Shown here: one piece after another, positions 60,701 to 64,000 of the stretch | How positions within the stretch are numbered: position 1 is the stretch's first letter | How the letters are laid out: each line of letters opens with the position of its first letter | From: Lachnospiraceae bacterium | Lineage (GTDB): Bacteria; Bacillota; Clostridia; Lachnospirales; Lachnospiraceae | Length of the DNA: 64,000 nt | Reading direction: 5' to 3' | Assembly: GCA_016281555.1 (NCBI GenBank) | Contig: JAEEIV010000054.1 | Coordinates: 21,668-85,667, forward strand | Position numbers and translations under genes: made by a program | The notes under the pieces: generated by a model | Database searches by the model: none | Told to the model about the DNA's origin: nothing | Seen by the model: only the letters and a program-made list of their open reading frames with translations

Positions 60701-60839
60701 CGAGCATTTCAAAAGCAGAAGGCTCGGAAGCTTTCACCTTGACCTCATGACCGTTCAGAAGCAGCGCCCCGAAAACAAGGGAACAACTGATGAGCAGCGC
60801 CATCGTTGCGGCCATTTTGTTTTTGAATGATTTTTCCAT
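57702..60839 (-). CDS. Secreted tyrosine-phosphatase fusion with shared N-terminal domain
   Basis: A 1,045-residue secreted multidomain protein. Order: signal peptide (1-~37), shared domain (~40-210), Flg_new-like repeat (~211-290), an FN3-like domain (~320-400), a Y_phosphatase3 domain with TNMRDLGGY, GLIYRCARL and the loop HCTIGTDRTG (Cys540, Arg546), then two concanavalin-like beta domains to the end. The intact CX5R loop predicts activity. An extracellular phosphatase joined to domains found on a glycan-degrading enzyme is unusual; it could remove phosphate from polysaccharides or host molecules. GGAAGGTG precedes the ATG. It lies 67 bases upstream of the GH43 gene and is probably co-transcribed. 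Confidence 0.87.
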   Translation of the reverse strand: MEKSFKNKMAATMALLISCSLVFGALLLNGHEVKVKASEPSAFEMLGMSIRYSDAAGDDGIRFGVKLDLTTYNTLIADNNAVAGILITPSDMISGSGLDLWTAATSKARYGILYNGATGENQWTVKNSYAEGIVYLHGFPEASYNRPITAVAYIDWNNDGNPSTVNHSDSVQKSMADIALAITNDYNCSNAFGTTSVQAAKLDNYLLEYSVDFLDENNNLIVGTQKFKFGEEFSFPNDYSVSSDSIFFGWLKNLSTKNSPVWSDTTIEISQEDRAVKRDMLYKASVESVVFRSSENAVIHTNQQLAYLADSYDSVATYANGTSEQSKPLPVIINSPSSENLHDRVILLSEDLNFTEFQTIDVVGEETEIYNLKTGTTYYYKLKGEYSGKTFSSGVQSFTTDAGLPRFIDCDGITNMRDLGGYTVADGTIRQGLIYRCARLNNSDTNNVYPIITEKGIETMRSLGIKTEIDLRSTDYWDVEKKMNEVGGLTDTSVIGDDINYYQCPMGFSSGLNSSENYPSIKKAFEYLSDRSNYPIIYHCTIGTDRTGFISYLLNGLLGVPKETLLRDYLFSNFGHIEESRSVSSIANLYVNMLDGQIGDTLSEKIEDYLVNTVNVSKSTIHRIKSILIDGYSYEYSGFSAENGALSLYDGVIKSREGDYRIDSPGTVGAFVLDGAEVDAGDSFMLSVFLDDLNAENVGFVVGSLGNDNAKHVMFDWRNQGSLKDICIWRHDPYGSISVGDNSYPCDMEFGPARLVLVYKGNKYYLLINNKRVLEISEDQAFSGSSATIKSVIGSEGKLKMGLTTLSGSAVFGDFVLTTDESVISDYLAFTAAPVFSSGTGIYPNGTATGKTIKVNTNKPAAMLFDGVEFSQGQNFVVSVNVTSVDSNSVGFAVGTFDGPSAPVNRYHVLFQWSESKKLKVYREAGDGWGWTGEGIINCSDLGLTYGDNTLTFVYKNGTYYMFIDGVKVMETAGTLTPSWGGNWSFLGTMLGDGASSAAIKFGGAVFDGSAKFSDVVYSTDPEEINRFVPDPNDDDYTPFIKTDS

Positions 60840-60894
60840 GTTTCACCTTCCGCGTTGAATACCGGTCAAGCATATTTGCTTTTCCTGACAAAGA

Positions 60895-60959
60895 AAACGG
60901 TGCGGAGGAGAGGGCCCGGATCCCGTTAGAGAATCCGTCTGCCCTGCTCCTCACCGTTT
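60895..60959 (-). terminator. Terminator of the 888-residue-class repeat protein gene
   Basis: Arms AAACGGTG...GGGC and GCCC...CACCGTTT (60895-60915, 60941-60959) pair with a few mismatches; the minus-strand transcript continues TTCTTTG. It separates the third secreted gene from the phosphatase fusion gene. Confidence 0.65.
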
Positions 60960-61002
60960 CATTACGTTGTCGCGTCCTGAGACGCTTTCATCCGGATAAC
61001 TC

Positions 61003-63615
61003 TTAGTTCACCGGATAATTGGCATTGATGAAGTCTGCATCCGTCGAATAGCCCCACGCCGTGCAGTTCATGTTGCCGTTGAAGAACGAAAGACCGATCT
61101 TCTTGGTATCATCCGTACCAACTGCATTCTTCGGCACCATGCCCCAGCCGGTATTGGCGGTTTCATCGATCTTCGCCTTTTGGACGCCGTTGAAGAACAT
61201 ATAGTAATACCCGTTCTTATAAACCATGGCAATTTTGACATTGGAATTCTTATTGCCGTAACCCGGCGTCCACTTGTTGTCTTCATGACCGGTCCAACTG
61301 GTCTCTCTCCAAAGATAAATGTCGTTTGCTCTCCACTGGAACAACAGATGCTTACTGGTCGATGTATTCGTGCCGACCACAAATCCAATCTGATCTGCAA
61401 AACCACTGTTGACGTCCGCATAGATCACAAAATTCTGATTCTGTGCCAGTTCCACGTCTGTGAAAAACGCCGTTACGTTTTTATTCGTATTGATGCCCAT
61501 GGTGGCAGAAGTGCTTGTTACGTTGAAAGTTGTCGGCGTCTGGTTGATTCTGCTGTCCATCGCAGGATTCTTGTGTTCTTTCAGATAACCCGCAATGACG
61601 TCTTCATCCGTCGAGTAAACATAATCCGTGAATGTCGCCGTACCGCCATACACACAGACACCGATCTTCGTCGGCACCGAAGCGTCTTCGCAATAGGCCT
61701 TCGCAAAGTTGAAGTTTCCGCCCCAATCGATCGGCAACGTCTCATAACCGTCAACCGTGACTGATTTCATGACTTCCACGCCGTCAACCTGCATGTAATA
61801 CTTTCCGCCGCAATGGATCAAAGTGATCGTCGAAGCACCGTAAGCGGAGATCGTTCCGGATTTGTCGATATGGCATTCGCCATCCCATCCCCAATCACTT
61901 CCGTTCCCCTGACGGTCGCAAACAAACTTCCTCTGGTTCGTCCAGCGGAACAACACGTGATAGCGATTCGGCGGTGTCGACGTACCGTCAAACTTACCGA
62001 TAATAAAGCCGTACTCTGTGGCTGTTAAGTCGGTGCTTTCCGCTCTGACCGAAACCACGTAATTCTGTGTCTTTGCAAACTCCGCATTGGGCAAAAGCGC
62101 CGCTGCGACTTTGTCTGCCGGAGCGGAAAGGGTGCTACCCGTTACGGTTCCGCCCGCTTTGTCGTAGATGTTTGTACCAAGCGAAAGAGTATCCGGCACG
62201 TATTGGCTGATTACTGCCGCATCAGTTGAATAACCCCAGTCTGTACACACCATACTGCCGTTGAAGAAAGAAAGACCGATTTTCTTGGTATCATCCGTAC
62301 CAACTGCATTCTTCGGCACCATACCCCAGCCGGTGTTGGCAGTTTCATCAATCGTGGCTTTTTTGGCGCCGTTCAGGAACATGTAATAGAATCCATCCTT
62401 ATACACCATCGCAATGCTGACGTTGGAGTTTTTGTTCCCATAACCCGGCGTCCACTTGTTGTCGTCATGACCGGTCCAACTGATATCTCTCCAAAGATAA
62501 ATGTCGTTTGCTCTCCACTGGAACAGCAGATGCTTATTGGTCGCTGTATTCGTGCCTGCGACAAAACCGATCTGATCTGCAAAACCGCTGTTGACGTCCG
62601 CATAGATCACATAATTCTGATTCTGTGCCAGTTCCACGTCCGTGAAAAACGCCGTTACGTTTTTATTCGTGTTGATGCTCATCGTAGCAGCAGTGTTTGT
62701 CACGGTGAACGTCGTCGGCGTCTGGTTGATTCTGCAATCCATGGCGGGTTTTTCAAAGGTCGAACCGGAAGTTGCGAATCCCGGTTTGAATGTCGTTGCA
62801 TACTTGACTAACTTTGCATTCGCCGCGGTAAAATCCGTCGCGGTAGTTGCATAAGTATCTCCGCCGTTCTTCTTATACCAGCCATTGAAAGTATAGCCCG
62901 TTCTCTGAACAGGATCGGAAGCCACCGTGAGTTCCGCACCGAATTTCACGTTCTGGGTGCTGGCAACATTGCCATAGGCATCCAGGAAATCAACGGTATA
63001 ACTCAAAAGATAGTCATCCAGTTTCGTTGCCTGCGCCGCAGTGGTGCCGTAAGTATTCGAGCCCTGATAATCGTTCACTACTACAAGAGCGACATCTGCC
63101 ATCGAAACCGCAACCGAATCGCTATAGTTGGCATCGGAACCATCGCCGTCCCAATCGATATAGGCAATGGCAGTGATAGGCCGGTTGTAGCTGGCTTCGG
63201 GGAACCCATGGAGATAGACGATGCCTGTGGCATAATCATCTCCGACAGTCCAGTAGTTCGCTCCGGTGGCACCATTAAACAATACGCCGTTACTTGCTTT
63301 GTTTGCAGTAGCATTCGCCAAAGAGAGCGGGGCTGCAGAAATCTGGTCGGTAGGGGTGACCAGTATTCCCGCAACCGCATTGTTATCCGCGATCAGCGTA
63401 TTATACGTCGCTTTGTCGAGTTTGACACCGAACCGGATGCCATCTTCACCTGCGGCAGAATCGTAGCGGATAGACATGCCGAGCATCTCAAATGTCGTGG
63501 GCGAAGTCGCGTTGACTTTAGTCATCGCCCCGATCATCAAAGCCAACCCAAGCACGAATGATAATATCGCCACAGGCATTATCAAACTTGTTTTGATTCT
63601 GAATGATTTTTCCAT
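61003..63615 (-). CDS. Secreted repeat protein with shared N-terminal domain and three concanavalin-like domains
   Basis: An 870-residue secreted protein without a recognised catalytic domain. Signal peptide (1-~36), shared domain (~37-205; FEMLGMSIRYDSAAGEDG), Flg_new-like repeat with FNGWYKKNGG (~206-275), then three beta-sandwich domains. The first and third are near copies of each other (for example NKNVTAFFTDVELAQNQN and KWTPGYGNKNSNV); the middle one matches the last domain of the phosphatase fusion. It probably binds carbohydrate or another surface ligand. The ATG at 63615 has AGAGGTG upstream. It starts 16 bases after the stop of a 43-residue peptide gene. Confidence 0.85.
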   Translation of the reverse strand: MEKSFRIKTSLIMPVAILSFVLGLALMIGAMTKVNATSPTTFEMLGMSIRYDSAAGEDGIRFGVKLDKATYNTLIADNNAVAGILVTPTDQISAAPLSLANATANKASNGVLFNGATGANYWTVGDDYATGIVYLHGFPEASYNRPITAIAYIDWDGDGSDANYSDSVAVSMADVALVVVNDYQGSNTYGTTAAQATKLDDYLLSYTVDFLDAYGNVASTQNVKFGAELTVASDPVQRTGYTFNGWYKKNGGDTYATTATDFTAANAKLVKYATTFKPGFATSGSTFEKPAMDCRINQTPTTFTVTNTAATMSINTNKNVTAFFTDVELAQNQNYVIYADVNSGFADQIGFVAGTNTATNKHLLFQWRANDIYLWRDISWTGHDDNKWTPGYGNKNSNVSIAMVYKDGFYYMFLNGAKKATIDETANTGWGMVPKNAVGTDDTKKIGLSFFNGSMVCTDWGYSTDAAVISQYVPDTLSLGTNIYDKAGGTVTGSTLSAPADKVAAALLPNAEFAKTQNYVVSVRAESTDLTATEYGFIIGKFDGTSTPPNRYHVLFRWTNQRKFVCDRQGNGSDWGWDGECHIDKSGTISAYGASTITLIHCGGKYYMQVDGVEVMKSVTVDGYETLPIDWGGNFNFAKAYCEDASVPTKIGVCVYGGTATFTDYVYSTDEDVIAGYLKEHKNPAMDSRINQTPTTFNVTSTSATMGINTNKNVTAFFTDVELAQNQNFVIYADVNSGFADQIGFVVGTNTSTSKHLLFQWRANDIYLWRETSWTGHEDNKWTPGYGNKNSNVKIAMVYKNGYYYMFFNGVQKAKIDETANTGWGMVPKNAVGTDDTKKIGLSFFNGNMNCTAWGYSTDADFINANYPVN
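61015..61564. repeat. ~550-base direct repeat, copy B
   Basis: Near-identical to 62205-62751 over long runs (for example the stretch coding for GWGMVPKNAVGTDDTKKIGL). Codes for the third beta domain of the secreted repeat protein. Confidence 0.9.
62205..62751. repeat. ~550-base direct repeat, copy A
   Basis: Partner of 61015-61564, coding for the first beta domain. The high DNA identity points to a recent internal duplication and a possible site of domain gain or loss. Confidence 0.9.
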
Positions 63616-63631
63616 CTCACACCTCTTTACC

Positions 63632-63763
63632 TTAGTTCTGATAGGGGTTCCAGTCGTTGCCCCATTCACTGTTCCATTCCACCCCGACGCCGCTTGCCGT
63701 AATAATGTCGGTTTGTTCTATTATTACGACTTCGATCGTAGGTTTTTCATACACCTCTTTCAT
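63632..63763 (-). CDS. 43-residue conserved-type small peptide
   Basis: A short gene with GGAGG 6 bases before its ATG. The peptide begins MKEVYEKPTIEVVIIEQTDI, continues ITASG and ends in a Trp/Asn-rich tail (VEWNSEWGNDWNPYQN). Lys-Pro-x-Ile-Glu-Val followed by Asp-Ile-Ile-Thr is a pattern I associate with unnamed small clostridial proteins. A homologous copy lies just upstream at 63775-63867. It is co-directional with the secreted repeat protein. Function unknown; a secreted or modified peptide cannot be excluded. Confidence 0.75.
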   Translation of the reverse strand: MKEVYEKPTIEVVIIEQTDIITASGVGVEWNSEWGNDWNPYQN

Positions 63764-63774
63764 TTTTTCCTCCT

Positions 63775-63867
63775 TCACTCATCAATTAATAATTTTTTTA
63801 ACCATGGGGTATAACTATCCGTAATAATATCGTCCTGTTCAGTTATCACGACTTCGATTTGAACTGG
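63775..63867 (-). pseudogene. 5'-truncated copy of the small peptide gene
   Basis: The frame reads VQIEVVITEQDDIITDSY, then a basic tail, clearly related to the peptide gene at 63632-63763. Homology stops at about 63867; no ATG or ribosome binding site of its own remains. Sequence beyond it looks like a mobile-element end, which would explain the loss of the start. A GTG-initiated intact gene is the weaker alternative. Confidence 0.55.
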
Positions 63868-63875
63868 TAAACTAA

Positions 63876-64000
63876 AATTGGACACGCAGGGGGTGGTTTT
63901 TGTACAGCCATTGTGCCATAATGGACACGCACCGTTTCGATGCTGTACACCGTCCACTCCTCAACGGACAGGAGGTTTACCATGAAGTACACAAAACAAC
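63876..64000 (+). mobile_element. Possible end of an insertion sequence
   Basis: The sequence begins TTGGACACGCAGG near 63878, has a second GGACACGCA at 63923-63931, and leads into a rightward gene. It abuts the broken peptide gene. No matching far end is visible inside the window. Confidence 0.3.
63982..64000 (+). CDS. Start of a rightward gene (partial), possible transposase OrfA
   Basis: AGGAGG (63970-63975) precedes an ATG at 63982; six codons (MKYTKQ) are visible before the edge. Transposase OrfA proteins of the IS3 group often begin MKYTKE or similar, but six residues cannot decide this. Confidence 0.4.

Overview
The window looks like chromosomal DNA from an anaerobic, probably gut- or rumen-dwelling member of the Clostridia. 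Evidence: a single-membrane cell plan (lipoproteins, SecA with a C-terminal zinc motif, no outer-membrane genes), GGAGG-type ribosome binding sites, sigma-A promoters, an IspD (MEP pathway) gene, and a large set of plant-polysaccharide enzymes. By eye, the first ~39 kb and its housekeeping genes are G+C-rich; ~39.6-47.6 kb is clearly A+T-richer; the sugar locus on the right is intermediate. The species is an inference; I could not run a search.

Left end (0.5-8.1 kb): a leftward operon of three redox genes. A FAD protein strikingly like the Propionibacterium acnes polyunsaturated fatty acid isomerase (PAI) is followed by a phytoene-desaturase/RetSat-like flavoprotein and an NAD(P)H-dependent flavin reductase with its own 2Fe-2S ferredoxin domain. 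Diverging from it is an acyl-AMP ligase, a dedicated acyl carrier protein and an acyl-ACP thioesterase, then a YitT-type membrane protein. Read together this is a candidate cassette for isomerising and saturating unsaturated fatty acids (a biohydrogenation-like route); I consider it the most exciting system in the window.

Housekeeping block (8.0-29.5 kb): comF-recD2 and mreB leftward; rightward from a near-ideal promoter, a type I dehydroquinase-like gene, a ZIP metal transporter and a four-gene ABC-2 export system with a Pro/Gln-rich membrane-anchored partner; then the leftward secA-prfB-YcxB-like-tsaE-tsaB-rimI-rnz-tsaD-COG2426-ispD run, with most genes overlapping, and a stand-alone ABC exporter.

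Surface/accessory block (29.6-47.6 kb): GH31 glycosidase, a ~1,490-residue wall-facing protein, an N-terminal-cysteine amidase, a zinc-ribbon-like surface protein, and a tyrosine-phosphatase lipoprotein. Then comes an A+T-rich island of small orphan proteins (one Imm26-like), a lipoprotein and a Schlafen/AlbA_2 regulator with a palindromic operator. Two pairs of homologous intergenic repeats in this island flank two unrelated plus-strand genes, suggesting cassette exchange.

Right end (47.6-64 kb): a leftward glycan-degradation locus. Intracellular enzymes (DUF4091, GH42, GH39, ribokinase, GH63-like) overlap tightly. Three large secreted proteins (GH43, a secreted phosphatase fusion, a repeat-only protein) share one N-terminal domain of unknown function. 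A 43-residue peptide gene precedes them; a second, 5'-broken copy abuts what may be the end of an insertion sequence at the window's right edge.
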